Program-made: the position numbers and the translations under genes
Source of the DNA: an uncultured Lachnospiraceae bacterium
Lineage (GTDB): Bacteria > Bacillota > Clostridia > Lachnospirales > Lachnospiraceae
DNA: 64,000 bases
NCBI GenBank assembly: GCA_934351835.1
Contig: CAKRJP010000007.1
Location: 1 to 64,000 of the forward strand
Direction of reading: 5' to 3'
The notes under the pieces: generated by a model
The model's input: the letters and a program-made list of their open reading frames with translations, nothing else
Database searches by the model: none
What the model was told of the DNA's origin: nothing
Part shown: piece by piece, positions 41,851-49,547 of the stretch
How the letters are laid out: the number at the start of each line of letters is the position of its first letter
Numbering within the stretch: position 1 is the first letter of the stretch

Positions 41851-42531
41851 ATGTATAAAAAAATAGAATTTTTGTTTTTGATCATTTTACTGATTGCATT
41901 GATCACGGTGAGTGGAAAGATGGAGGATTATGTTTCCAGTGGCGCGGTGGAAGCAAAAAAGGTGGAAGTTGTATTGGATCCGGGACATGGGGCATCAGAT
42001 CCGGGGAAAATAGGAATCAATCAGGCGCCGGAAAAAGATATTAATTTGAAAATAGCGAAGAAAGTACAGAGTCGATTGGAAAAAGAAGGAATACAGGTAG
42101 CAATGACCCGAGAAAAAGATGAGATGCTGGCCCAGGAAAGCGACACTAATAAAAAAATCCAGGATATGAAAGCTCGAGTACAGTTGATGAATGAAAGTTC
42201 ACCCAAACTGGTGGTAAGTATCCACCAGAACAGCTACACTGATGAGAAGATACATGGGGCCCAGGTGTTTTATTATGCGCAGTCTGCAGAGGGAAAACAG
42301 GCAGCAGAGATTATGCAGAAAGCGTTGCTCAAAGTGGATGCAGATAATAAACGGCAGGCAAAAGCGAACAGTACATATTATATTTTGAAGCGGACAAAGC
42401 CGCCGACGATTATTGTCGAATGCGGATTTTTAAGTAACCCGGAGGAAGCAAAATTACTGGTTTCGGATGCGTATCAGGAGAAACTGGCAGATGCGATTGA
42501 GGAGGGAATATTGGCTTGTCTGTCAAAATAG
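41851..42531 (+). CDS. cwlD: N-acetylmuramoyl-L-alanine amidase, CwlD type
   Basis: This 226-residue protein has an N-terminal membrane anchor (about residues 5-22) and an Amidase_3 domain. The zinc-binding residues are visible in VVLDPGHGASDPG (His), EKDINLKIAKKV (Glu) and VVSIHQNSY (His), and the catalytic Glu in TIIVECGFLSNPEE. CwlD-type amidases act in spore cortex muramic-lactam formation; the size and single anchor agree, although a vegetative role is not excluded. The start at 41851 is taken over ATG 41827 because the latter lies within the terminator hairpin. Gene symbol is by architecture. Confidence 0.85.
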   Translation: MYKKIEFLFLIILLIALITVSGKMEDYVSSGAVEAKKVEVVLDPGHGASDPGKIGINQAPEKDINLKIAKKVQSRLEKEGIQVAMTREKDEMLAQESDTNKKIQDMKARVQLMNESSPKLVVSIHQNSYTDEKIHGAQVFYYAQSAEGKQAAEIMQKALLKVDADNKRQAKANSTYYILKRTKPPTIIVECGFLSNPEEAKLLVSDAYQEKLADAIEEGILACLSK

Positions 42532-42580
42532 AGTGTGGTAAACTAAAACACAGAATAAAGCACCAGAAAGGGGAATTTAG

Positions 42581-43069
42581 ATGGGAAGCCAGAGAACAGA
42601 TTATATCAGTTGGGATGAATATTTTATGGGAGTTGCCAAATTATCTGGCATGCGCTCGAAAGATCCGAATACACAAGTGGGATGCTGCATTGTGAGCCAG
42701 GATAATAAGATTTTGTCTATGGGATATAATGGATTTCCAATCGGATGTTCCGATGAAGAATTTCCGTGGATACGCGAGGGTGAAGATCCGTTAGAGACAA
42801 AGTATGTTTATACGGTACACAGCGAGTTGAATGCGATTTTAAATTATCGTGGCGGCAGCCTGGAAGGTGCAAAATTGTACGTTTCATTATTTCCGTGTAA
42901 TGAATGTGCAAAAGCAATCATTCAAAGTGGTATTAAAGAAGTGATTTATGACAGTAATAAGTATGAGGGGACAGCGGCAGTTCTGGCATCGATGCGTATG
43001 TTTAAGGCAGCCGGAGTCAAATATCATAAGTATCAGAGATCAAACAGAGAAGTGAAGATTGAGTTGTAG
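42581..43069 (+). CDS. dCMP deaminase
   Basis: This 162-residue zinc deaminase converts dCMP to dUMP for thymidylate synthesis. It has the CDA fold with the catalytic zinc motif HSELNAIL (His and proton-shuttling Glu) and PCNECAKAII (two Cys ligands), and the nucleotide-binding MRSKDPNTQVGC near the start. AAAGGGG precedes the ATG. It is related to ComEB of Bacillus, but no com genes are adjacent. BofA follows 5 nt after its stop. Confidence 0.93.
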   Translation: MGSQRTDYISWDEYFMGVAKLSGMRSKDPNTQVGCCIVSQDNKILSMGYNGFPIGCSDEEFPWIREGEDPLETKYVYTVHSELNAILNYRGGSLEGAKLYVSLFPCNECAKAIIQSGIKEVIYDSNKYEGTAAVLASMRMFKAAGVKYHKYQRSNREVKIEL

Positions 43070-43074
43070 GGAGT

Positions 43075-43296
43075 GTGATAAATGCGATGTCAGATGGTAA
43101 ATCTCATATTTTGATGAACTTTCTGATAAGAGCCGTTGTAGGGATGGCGATCATATTTTTTACAAATGACTTTTTAGCGTCGCAGGGTATTAATGCTGCA
43201 GTGGGATTGAATCCGGTAAGTTTTATTGCTTCCGGCACTATGGGAATGCCGGGTGTGGCGCTTTTGTATGGAATTGTTTTTTATCGTATGTTATAG
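43075..43296 (+). CDS. bofA: BofA-family protein (pro-sigma-K processing inhibitor family)
   Basis: This 73-residue membrane protein has two hydrophobic segments and the BofA pattern FLIRAVVGMAIIFFTNDFLASQGINAAVGLNPVSF ... GMPGVALLYGI. In Bacillus BofA restrains SpoIVFB, the protease that activates sigma-K, in the sporangium. The start is uncertain: GTG 43075 is used, ATG 43087 is possible, and AGGGAG lies between the two ideal distances. It is closely linked to the dCMP deaminase gene. Confidence 0.85.
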   Translation: MINAMSDGKSHILMNFLIRAVVGMAIIFFTNDFLASQGINAAVGLNPVSFIASGTMGMPGVALLYGIVFYRML

Positions 43297-43346
43297 ATGA
43301 GATGAGGATCAGGATGGTTTTACATACGAACGAGGAGGAATGACAG

Positions 43347-44426
43347 ATGGATACCATCGTAGGAATAATAGACAAAGAGTTTATGCACAGTGAATCCGAG
43401 GAGATAAAGCAGCAGGCAAAGGAAGTACTGGAAACTGCCGGAGAGATTTTAAAAAATGGCGGACTGGTTGCATTTCCGACAGAGACGGTTTATGGATTGG
43501 GGGCAGATGGACTTAACGAAGATGCGTCTAAGAAAATTTATGCGGCGAAAGGCAGGCCGTCTGACAATCCGTTGATCATCCATATTACCAATATGGATGC
43601 GCTGGAGAAGATCGTGAAAGAGGTTCCGGAAGTTGCCAGGGTTGTTGCGGATAAATACTGGCCAGGACCGCTGACGATGATTTTTAAGAAAGCCGACTGC
43701 GTGCCGTATGGAACGACAGGAGGTCTGGATACGGTTGCAGTCCGTATGCCGGTCCATGAAGTGGCAAAGGCAGTTATAGATGCAGGGGGCGGATACATTG
43801 CAGCACCGAGTGCCAACACTTCGGGACGACCGAGCCCGACAACTGCAGAGCATGTAAAAGAAGATCTGACAGGGAAGATAGATATGATCGTGGATGGGGG
43901 ACCGGTCGATATCGGGGTAGAGTCTTCGATTTTGGACGTGACCGTTGACCCACCGATGATTTTAAGACCGGGCGCAATTACCAAAGAGATGTTTGAAGAT
44001 CTGATCGGAGAAGTTACGATCGATCAGACATTGATTAAACCTGACAGCAAAATCGTGCCAAAAGCACCGGGAATGAAGTATCGCCATTATGCACCGAAAG
44101 CGGATCTTACGATTGTAGAAGGTTGCATGGAAAATGTGATTGACAGCATTAATCATCTGGCAGATGAGAAGATCCGGGAAGGTTTTAAAGTGGGAATCAT
44201 CGGAACCGAAGAAAGTATTGATAAATATGTGCAGGGAGACATCAAATGTGTGGGAACCCGCGAAGATGAGGCTACAATTGCAAACCATCTGTATGGAATT
44301 TTGAGAGAGTTTGATACAGATAAAGTAGAGTATATTTTCAGCGAATCTTTTGACAGAGATGGAATAGGAAGTGCTGTGATGAATCGTTTGCTGAAAGCGG
44401 CGGGACATCATGTGATGCATGTATAG
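43347..44426 (+). CDS. tsaC: L-threonylcarbamoyladenylate synthase, Sua5/YwlC type
   Basis: This 359-residue enzyme makes threonylcarbamoyl-AMP for the t6A37 tRNA modification. The N-terminal YrdC domain (about 25-215) shows GGLVAFPTETVYGLGADG, KGRPSDNPLIIHI, KYWPGPLTMIF and APSANTSGRPSPTTAEHV. The C-terminal Sua5 domain (about 235-355, with GMKYRHYAPKADL) distinguishes it from short TsaC. GAGGAGG lies 7-8 nt before the ATG. Confidence 0.93.
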   Translation: MDTIVGIIDKEFMHSESEEIKQQAKEVLETAGEILKNGGLVAFPTETVYGLGADGLNEDASKKIYAAKGRPSDNPLIIHITNMDALEKIVKEVPEVARVVADKYWPGPLTMIFKKADCVPYGTTGGLDTVAVRMPVHEVAKAVIDAGGGYIAAPSANTSGRPSPTTAEHVKEDLTGKIDMIVDGGPVDIGVESSILDVTVDPPMILRPGAITKEMFEDLIGEVTIDQTLIKPDSKIVPKAPGMKYRHYAPKADLTIVEGCMENVIDSINHLADEKIREGFKVGIIGTEESIDKYVQGDIKCVGTREDEATIANHLYGILREFDTDKVEYIFSESFDRDGIGSAVMNRLLKAAGHHVMHV

Positions 44427-44537
44427 GATGAAATAAGTTGGGATGTTGTATACGTGTCGTCAAAATGTGTCACGCTGTAGCATAAGCGTCACATAAATGT
44501 GTCATATCAGCACGCGAAAATTGTATATTTGACATCG

Positions 44538-44565
44538 AAAAACCGCGGAATATCGCGGTTTTTTT
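44538..44565 (+). terminator. Terminator after the Sua5 gene
   Basis: AAAACCGCG pairs with CGCGGTTTT across GAATAT and is followed by a T run. The rest of 44427-44636 has no gene; it shows an imperfect palindrome (TGTCACGCT with AGCGTCACA near 44470-44494) and an inverted repeat, CTGGAAATT with AATTTCCAG (44587-44628). Confidence 0.85.
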
Positions 44566-44636
44566 GATATGCTGTTGTCAAAAATTCTGGAAATTTGTAA
44601 GGCTTGCACAAAAAAAGACAATTTCCAGAAAAGGGA

Positions 44637-44665
44637 TAGACAAACAAAAAGCTGGTGGTTATAAT
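44637..44665 (+). promoter_or_regulatory. Promoter of the Flp/Tad pilus operon
   Basis: TAGACA (44637-44642), a 17-nt spacer and a perfect TATAAT (44660-44665) precede a 135-nt leader that contains the hairpin AAGTTAC/GTAACTT. Confidence 0.7.
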
Positions 44666-44806
44666 CATCCTACAAGTTACGAATTGGTAACTTATCTGAT
44701 TGTTTTATTCTATAAAGATTCACGAATTCTTATAAGATTCTAACTGTCATTTCGACGTAGATTCAAGTAAGTAACAAGATAAAAGCTCTTAAAGGAGGGA
44801 TAATAT

Positions 44807-45721
44807 GTGAGCAGCCGAAGTTTGGTGATCTGCGATAAGGAGGAAGGATATGCCACAGCACTTGCGACATATTTAACACAACAGAAGGAAATTGCATTTC
44901 AGGTGCAGGTTTGTAATGATCCGGCACAGTTGGTTGAGATGCAGAGGCTACAGAAGATAGACATTTTATTGATCAGCGAGATATACAGCAGAGATAAAAA
45001 GAAAGAGATTACAGCCGGAAAGATATTGATATTGACTGAGCGGTGTGTAAGGACATCGCAACAATCAAAGAAAGTATTGTATAAATATCAGTCGGGAGAT
45101 ACACTGCTTGCACAGATCATAAGTTATTGCAATGCAGAAGGAAAAGGACATTTGCTTGCGCAGAGGAAGAGGATTTCTACCAGAAAGATTATAGGGATTT
45201 TCTCACCGGTTCACAGATGTGGCAAGACGAGTTATGCATTACGGATCGGGAAAGAGATGGCTATATCAGACAGAGTATTGTATCTGGGGATGGAACATTA
45301 TGGTGGAAAAGAAGGATATTTCCCGGAAGGCGTTCAGACAATTTCAGATGCTTTATATTATGCAAGGCAGGAAGGCGAGAACCTGGGGATGATGCTTCCG
45401 GGGATGGTGGATCATATGGATGGTCTGGACTATCTTTCACCGGCGAAAGTATCTGAGGATATCAGGGAAACTACAGCAGAGGACTGGAAAGTTTTTATCG
45501 AAAAGATTCTGGGATCAAGTCCGTATAATATAATACTTTTGGACATAGGCGAAGGAATCCGCGGAGTATATGAGATTCTGAGGATGTGTACAGAGATTCA
45601 TGTACTGACGTTAAACGATAAAGTGTCGGCCGGTAAGATTTTTCAGTTTGAGGAAGAACTACATTTGCTCGGATATGATGATATAAGAAGAAAGATCATA
45701 AAGAAGGAGCAGGCGCTATGA
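44807..45721 (+). CDS. TadZ/CpaE-like pilus localisation ATPase
   Basis: This 304-residue protein has a receiver-like N-terminal domain (about residues 1-110) lacking an obvious phospho-acceptor context. A MinD/ParA-type domain follows, beginning RKIIGIFSPVHRCGKTSYALRIG, with a deviant Walker A in which Pro-Val-His-Arg replaces Gly-Gly-Thr. Proteins of this architecture place Flp/Tad machines at the cell pole or membrane. The start is GTG (44807) behind AAAGGAGGG. It overlaps the CpaF gene by 4 nt. The assignment rests on architecture and position, since sequence divergence is large. Confidence 0.75.
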   Translation: MSSRSLVICDKEEGYATALATYLTQQKEIAFQVQVCNDPAQLVEMQRLQKIDILLISEIYSRDKKKEITAGKILILTERCVRTSQQSKKVLYKYQSGDTLLAQIISYCNAEGKGHLLAQRKRISTRKIIGIFSPVHRCGKTSYALRIGKEMAISDRVLYLGMEHYGGKEGYFPEGVQTISDALYYARQEGENLGMMLPGMVDHMDGLDYLSPAKVSEDIRETTAEDWKVFIEKILGSSPYNIILLDIGEGIRGVYEILRMCTEIHVLTLNDKVSAGKIFQFEEELHLLGYDDIRRKIIKKEQAL

Positions 45722-46950
45722 TTTCGGTGGAGACACTCCATGCAAGAGTGTTAAGAGAGCTGGATATGACGAAAGATACTTCGGATGAAGAACTGACGAG
45801 ATTGATCTACCGGATATTGAAAGAAGCATCGGAAGAAGAATATCTGTCATTGGAACAGCGGACTGCATTGGGGAGAGAATTGTTTAATGCATTTCGAAAA
45901 CTTGATCTGTTGCAGGAGTTTTTAGAAGATGATGATGTCACGGAGATTATGATCAATGGGACGCAGGCGATTTTCTACGAAAAGGGAGGACGTATCTATC
46001 AGTCGGATAAGAGATTTTTATCAAAAGATAAACTGGAAGATGTGATCCAGCAGATTGTTGCAGGATCAAACCGGTTGGTGAATGAGGCTTCACCTATTGT
46101 AGATGCAAGGCTTTCAGACGGTTCACGGGTGAACATAGTATTAGCTCCGATTGCACTTGACGGGCCAATTGTAACAATCAGAAAATTTTCCAGAGAAGGC
46201 ATCACTATGCAGAATCTAATTGCATGGAATTCTATAGATCAGAAAACCGCAACATATCTTACCACTCTGGTGGCAGCGGGATACAATATATTTATCAGTG
46301 GTGGAACCGGGTCCGGTAAGACCACATTCTTAAATGCACTATCAGAATACATTCCAAAGTACGAAAGAATAATTACAATTGAAGATAATGCTGAATTACA
46401 GATTCGTGGCGTTGCCAATCTGGTCCGCCTGGAATCCAGAAATGCGAACGTGGAAGGAACAGGAGAGATATCTATCAGAGATCTGATTAAAGCAGCACTC
46501 AGGATGCGGCCGGACCGGATTATTGTGGGAGAAGTGCGGTCTGCGGAGGCTATCGATATGTTACAGGCACTTAATACAGGGCATGACGGAAGTTTAAGTA
46601 CAGGACATGCCAATAGTCCGGGAGACATGCTTTCCAGGTTAGAGACAATGGTATTGATGGGGATGGATCTGCCGCTTGCGGCAATTCAGAGACAGATTGC
46701 ATCGGGGATAGATGTTATCGTCCATTTAGGCAGGTTGCGTGATAAGAGCAGAAAAGTTCTGGAAATTGTGGAAGTCCTGGGCTATGCAGAGGGTGAAATT
46801 CAGTTGCAGACATTGATTCAATATCAGGAGAAGGGAGAACAGAAAGGAAAAATTACAGGGGAATGGAGGAATATGCATGAACTTGTGCATAGACAAAAGC
46901 TGGAGGCAGCAGGATATCAAAAAGGGAGAATGGATACAGATCATTATTAA
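45718..46950 (+). CDS. cpaF: Tad/Flp pilus assembly ATPase, CpaF type
   Basis: This 410-residue secretion ATPase of the TadA/VirB11 group has an N-terminal helical part and LEDDDVTEIMINGTQAIFYEKGG. It also has Walker A ISGGTGSGKTT (about residues 194-204), an Asp box (ERIITIEDNAELQI), Walker B MRPDRIIVGEVRSAEAIDMLQALNTGHDGS and the His box STGHANSP. It powers pilin assembly at the inner face of the membrane. It overlaps its upstream neighbour by 4 nt and the downstream tadB gene by 74 nt. Confidence 0.95.
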   Translation: MISVETLHARVLRELDMTKDTSDEELTRLIYRILKEASEEEYLSLEQRTALGRELFNAFRKLDLLQEFLEDDDVTEIMINGTQAIFYEKGGRIYQSDKRFLSKDKLEDVIQQIVAGSNRLVNEASPIVDARLSDGSRVNIVLAPIALDGPIVTIRKFSREGITMQNLIAWNSIDQKTATYLTTLVAAGYNIFISGGTGSGKTTFLNALSEYIPKYERIITIEDNAELQIRGVANLVRLESRNANVEGTGEISIRDLIKAALRMRPDRIIVGEVRSAEAIDMLQALNTGHDGSLSTGHANSPGDMLSRLETMVLMGMDLPLAAIQRQIASGIDVIVHLGRLRDKSRKVLEIVEVLGYAEGEIQLQTLIQYQEKGEQKGKITGEWRNMHELVHRQKLEAAGYQKGRMDTDHY

Positions 46951-47632
46951 ATCCTCAGGAATTTACATAATCACGGCATGGCTTTATTACCGCTCTTTTT
47001 GGGCATTGATCCCGCTTTTTCCAGTATGGGCGTGGCAGCTTAAGATGATGGCAGAAGAAAAGCGTCAAGGAAAAGTTCTGGAATTTCAGACTCAGTTTAA
47101 GGAGGCTGTGCAGGCGATTTCTTCAGCGTTGAATATCGGATATTCTGTAGAGAATGCAGTGTGTGAGGCGCAGAAAGAATTGCTGTTGATCTATCCGGAG
47201 CAGGCAAGGATATCGAAAGAGTTGCAGCTCATGGTCCGGCAGATGCGTTTTCAGATGCCGGTGGAGCAGGTATTTACAGAATTTGCGGACCGCATGGAGA
47301 TAGAAGATGTAAGCAATTTTGCAGATGTGTTTATTTCGGCAAAACGAAGTGGTGGAAATATGGTGTCAATTATTCAGAATACGGTAAAGCAGATCAGTGA
47401 CAAGATAGATGTTCGACGGGAGATTGAGACGATACTGGCTGCAAAAAAGTATGAATTTAAAATAATGGCGATAATACCATATGCCATTATCGGATACATG
47501 ACATTTAGTTTTCCGGAATTTATGGACAATCTATATGGAAACTTACTGGGGATTGGAGTGATGACACTGTGTCTGATAAGTTATTTAGCAGCATATTATA
47601 TGGGGTTAAAAATAATAACGATAGACATATAA
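46877..47632 (+). CDS. tadB: Tad/Flp pilus platform protein, TadB type
   Basis: This 251-residue type II secretion F-domain protein has N-terminal membrane segments (about residues 22-55), a cytoplasmic F domain (EFQTQFKEAVQAISSALNIGYSVENA ... FADVFISAKRSGGNMVSIIQ) and two C-terminal membrane segments. GGAGG lies 7 nt before the ATG at 46877, inside the cpaF gene, so a 74-nt overlap is real and not an annotation artefact. It overlaps tadC by 64 nt. Confidence 0.9.
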   Translation: MNLCIDKSWRQQDIKKGEWIQIIIKSSGIYIITAWLYYRSFWALIPLFPVWAWQLKMMAEEKRQGKVLEFQTQFKEAVQAISSALNIGYSVENAVCEAQKELLLIYPEQARISKELQLMVRQMRFQMPVEQVFTEFADRMEIEDVSNFADVFISAKRSGGNMVSIIQNTVKQISDKIDVRREIETILAAKKYEFKIMAIIPYAIIGYMTFSFPEFMDNLYGNLLGIGVMTLCLISYLAAYYMGLKIITIDI

Positions 47633-48840
47633 AAGTAGCTTTGGTAGTTGCAATCTTAGTATTTGGAGTTGGATTAATCCTATATGACTGGAGAGTATCG
47701 ATGACAGAGCTGGATGAGAACAGATACCGGAACAGTTATGGAAAAGGCAGTAAAACAGAGCAGTTTGAAGTCCTTCCGGAAGGGGATGACCAGAAAATCC
47801 CGATGGAGATAGAAGTGTCCGAGCAGCAGTATACGGAGAAAGAAGCAAAGAAGATGTTTGACCGCTTGGTCCGGCGGCTGGATAAACTGATTCTTGGGGA
47901 GAATAAAACCCTGGATCATGTGGATAAAAATCTGAATTTATTAACAAATGTGGAAAACGAGCCGGTGACGATCAGATGGGAACTGGATGATTATCAATGG
48001 ATGAATGTCCGAGGAGAATTGACTGAAAATGAGAAACCGGCGGATGGGGCAATTGTAAATCTCAGGGCAATTCTGACATATACGGAGAACGAGACAATAC
48101 AGACTGTATATGAAAGAGCGGTCTGTATCTATCCGGAGAAAAAATCTAAGAACCAAAAGAAGAAAGATTCGATAAAACAAATGGTGACAGAGGCTGAGTC
48201 GGAGAACAAAACGAATATTATATGGAAACTTCCAAAGACATTTAACGGGAGGGAAATACATTATTATACAGCGTTCAACCAACGGGGGATTGTTGTGATA
48301 GTAATGGCGGTTTTGATAGCGGTGTTGTTGATCCTGCAGCAGAAACAGAATCAAAAAGAGTATGCAAATGAGCGGAGAGAGCAGATGATGCTGGATTATC
48401 CGGAGATTATTAATAAGCTGACGTTGTTTCTGGGGGCCGGGATGACTGTAAAGAGGGCCTGGAAAAAGATTGTTCAGGACTATGAACTGCAAAAGGAAGA
48501 ACGGGGACAGCGATATGCTTATGAAGAGATGAAGCTAACCGTCAGAGAAATAGAAAGCGGTGTTCCGGAGACAGAAAGCTACGAGAATTTTGGAAAGAGA
48601 TGTGAAGTACAGGCGTATATGAAACTTGGGGCACTGCTCTCACAAAATCTGAGAAAAGGCGTCAGAGGATTGGGAGAAATATTACGTTGGGAATCTGTTC
48701 AGGCATTTGAAGAAAGAAAAGCAAGAGCAAAAAGAAAAGGTGAAGAAGCGGGAACAAAATTATTATTACCAATGTTCCTTATGCTGACAATAGTTTTGGT
48801 GGTCGTGATTGTACCGGCGTTTTTATCTGTACAGATTTAA
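47569..48840 (+). CDS. tadC: Tad/Flp pilus platform protein, TadC-like with large extracytoplasmic insert
   Basis: This 423-residue protein has an N-terminal membrane segment (about residues 22-40), a roughly 190-residue hydrophilic insert, then a second membrane segment (about 243-262). A T2SS F-like domain (MLDYPEIINKLTLFLGAGMTVKRAW ... GALLSQNLRKGVRGLGEIL) and a C-terminal membrane segment follow. The insert is long compared with classical TadC and is likely outside the membrane. GTG start with GGAG 9 nt upstream. The gene ends 24 nt before the Flp-type prepilin gene. Confidence 0.85.
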   Translation: MSDKLFSSILYGVKNNNDRHIKVALVVAILVFGVGLILYDWRVSMTELDENRYRNSYGKGSKTEQFEVLPEGDDQKIPMEIEVSEQQYTEKEAKKMFDRLVRRLDKLILGENKTLDHVDKNLNLLTNVENEPVTIRWELDDYQWMNVRGELTENEKPADGAIVNLRAILTYTENETIQTVYERAVCIYPEKKSKNQKKKDSIKQMVTEAESENKTNIIWKLPKTFNGREIHYYTAFNQRGIVVIVMAVLIAVLLILQQKQNQKEYANERREQMMLDYPEIINKLTLFLGAGMTVKRAWKKIVQDYELQKEERGQRYAYEEMKLTVREIESGVPETESYENFGKRCEVQAYMKLGALLSQNLRKGVRGLGEILRWESVQAFEERKARAKRKGEEAGTKLLLPMFLMLTIVLVVVIVPAFLSVQI

Positions 48841-48864
48841 ACAAAGAAAAGAGGAGTGAAACGT

Positions 48865-48993
48865 ATGTGGAGAATTTATTATATCAGACAGATTTTACGA
48901 GAAAAAAGTGGAGTTGGGGTAGTGGAAGTTATATTGATTCTGGTCGGAATATTAACCACCTATTATGAGGTGATTATAAGGTGTATAGGGTAA
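48865..48993 (+). CDS. flp: Flp-type (class III) prepilin, 42 residues
   Basis: This short ORF lies directly behind tadC with GAGGAG 8 nt upstream. The product begins MWRIYYIRQILREKSGVG and continues VVEVILILVGILTTYY. It therefore has a basic leader, a Gly-containing cleavage site and the Glu at +5 of a hydrophobic helix, the hallmark of Flp/TadE class III prepilins (G-x4-E followed by a hydrophobic stretch). At 42 residues it is slightly shorter than usual Flp pilins, and the region after the helix is brief. A prepilin peptidase gene is not in the window. Its position, immediately after TadC, is the standard place for Flp in related loci. Confidence 0.75.
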   Translation: MWRIYYIRQILREKSGVGVVEVILILVGILTTYYEVIIRCIG

Positions 48994-49044
48994 AAATGTG
49001 TGGACAAATAGAACTGGATATACAGTGAGAGGTGGAAAGTGTGT

Positions 49045-49350
49045 ATGAGGTCAAAGGGAAAAATAACAAAAGAAATTGTATTGATTAGATACTACAATGT
49101 ATTATTTTATTTGTTTTTTGAGATAGGGATAGACGATTTTAAGAAACAATGTTTAGTAAGCTGGGTGGCGTCAGCAGAAGGTATGAGAATGAAACAGATA
49201 AAGGAATGGTGCTATTTCCAGCATATTTCATTTAAGACTAAATTTATTTATAGAAAAGATTTCCCATTTAGAGCTAATTTATGGAATTTATATTCATATG
49301 TAAGATTTAAGATTGGTTTAATGCATAGAAAAATATTTTGTTTGTTTTAA
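49045..49350 (+). CDS. Hypothetical basic protein at the locus boundary
   Basis: This 101-residue ORF has an in-frame ATG at 49045, 9 nt after AGAGGTGG; GTG 49039 is also in frame. The product is rich in Lys, Phe, Tyr and Ile, with one moderately hydrophobic segment near the start and no recognisable motif. It may be an AT-rich chance ORF or a remnant at the junction between the pilus locus and the foreign block. I see no family. Confidence 0.35.
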   Translation: MRSKGKITKEIVLIRYYNVLFYLFFEIGIDDFKKQCLVSWVASAEGMRMKQIKEWCYFQHISFKTKFIYRKDFPFRANLWNLYSYVRFKIGLMHRKIFCLF

Positions 49351-49361
49351 ACTAAAAGACA

Positions 49362-49390
49362 TTGAAAAACCACTTTTTTTATAAGATAAT
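49362..49390 (+). promoter_or_regulatory. Candidate promoter of the helicase/DUF2290 operon
   Basis: TTGAAA (49362-49367), a 17-nt spacer and GATAAT (49385-49390). The 157 nt between it and the start codon hold no ORF. Confidence 0.5.
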
Positions 49391-49547
49391 GATAACATGA
49401 TTTATTAAGGATTAAAATTTTGGAGCATCTTCAATTAAAGTGAAAGATTCAGAGAAATCTTGTATTATGTACTAAGTGGATATAATGTTAAAAGAAGTTG
49501 TGTGTGCAATTATTAATATAGAGTGAAGAGAGATAGGAGCTGATTTT

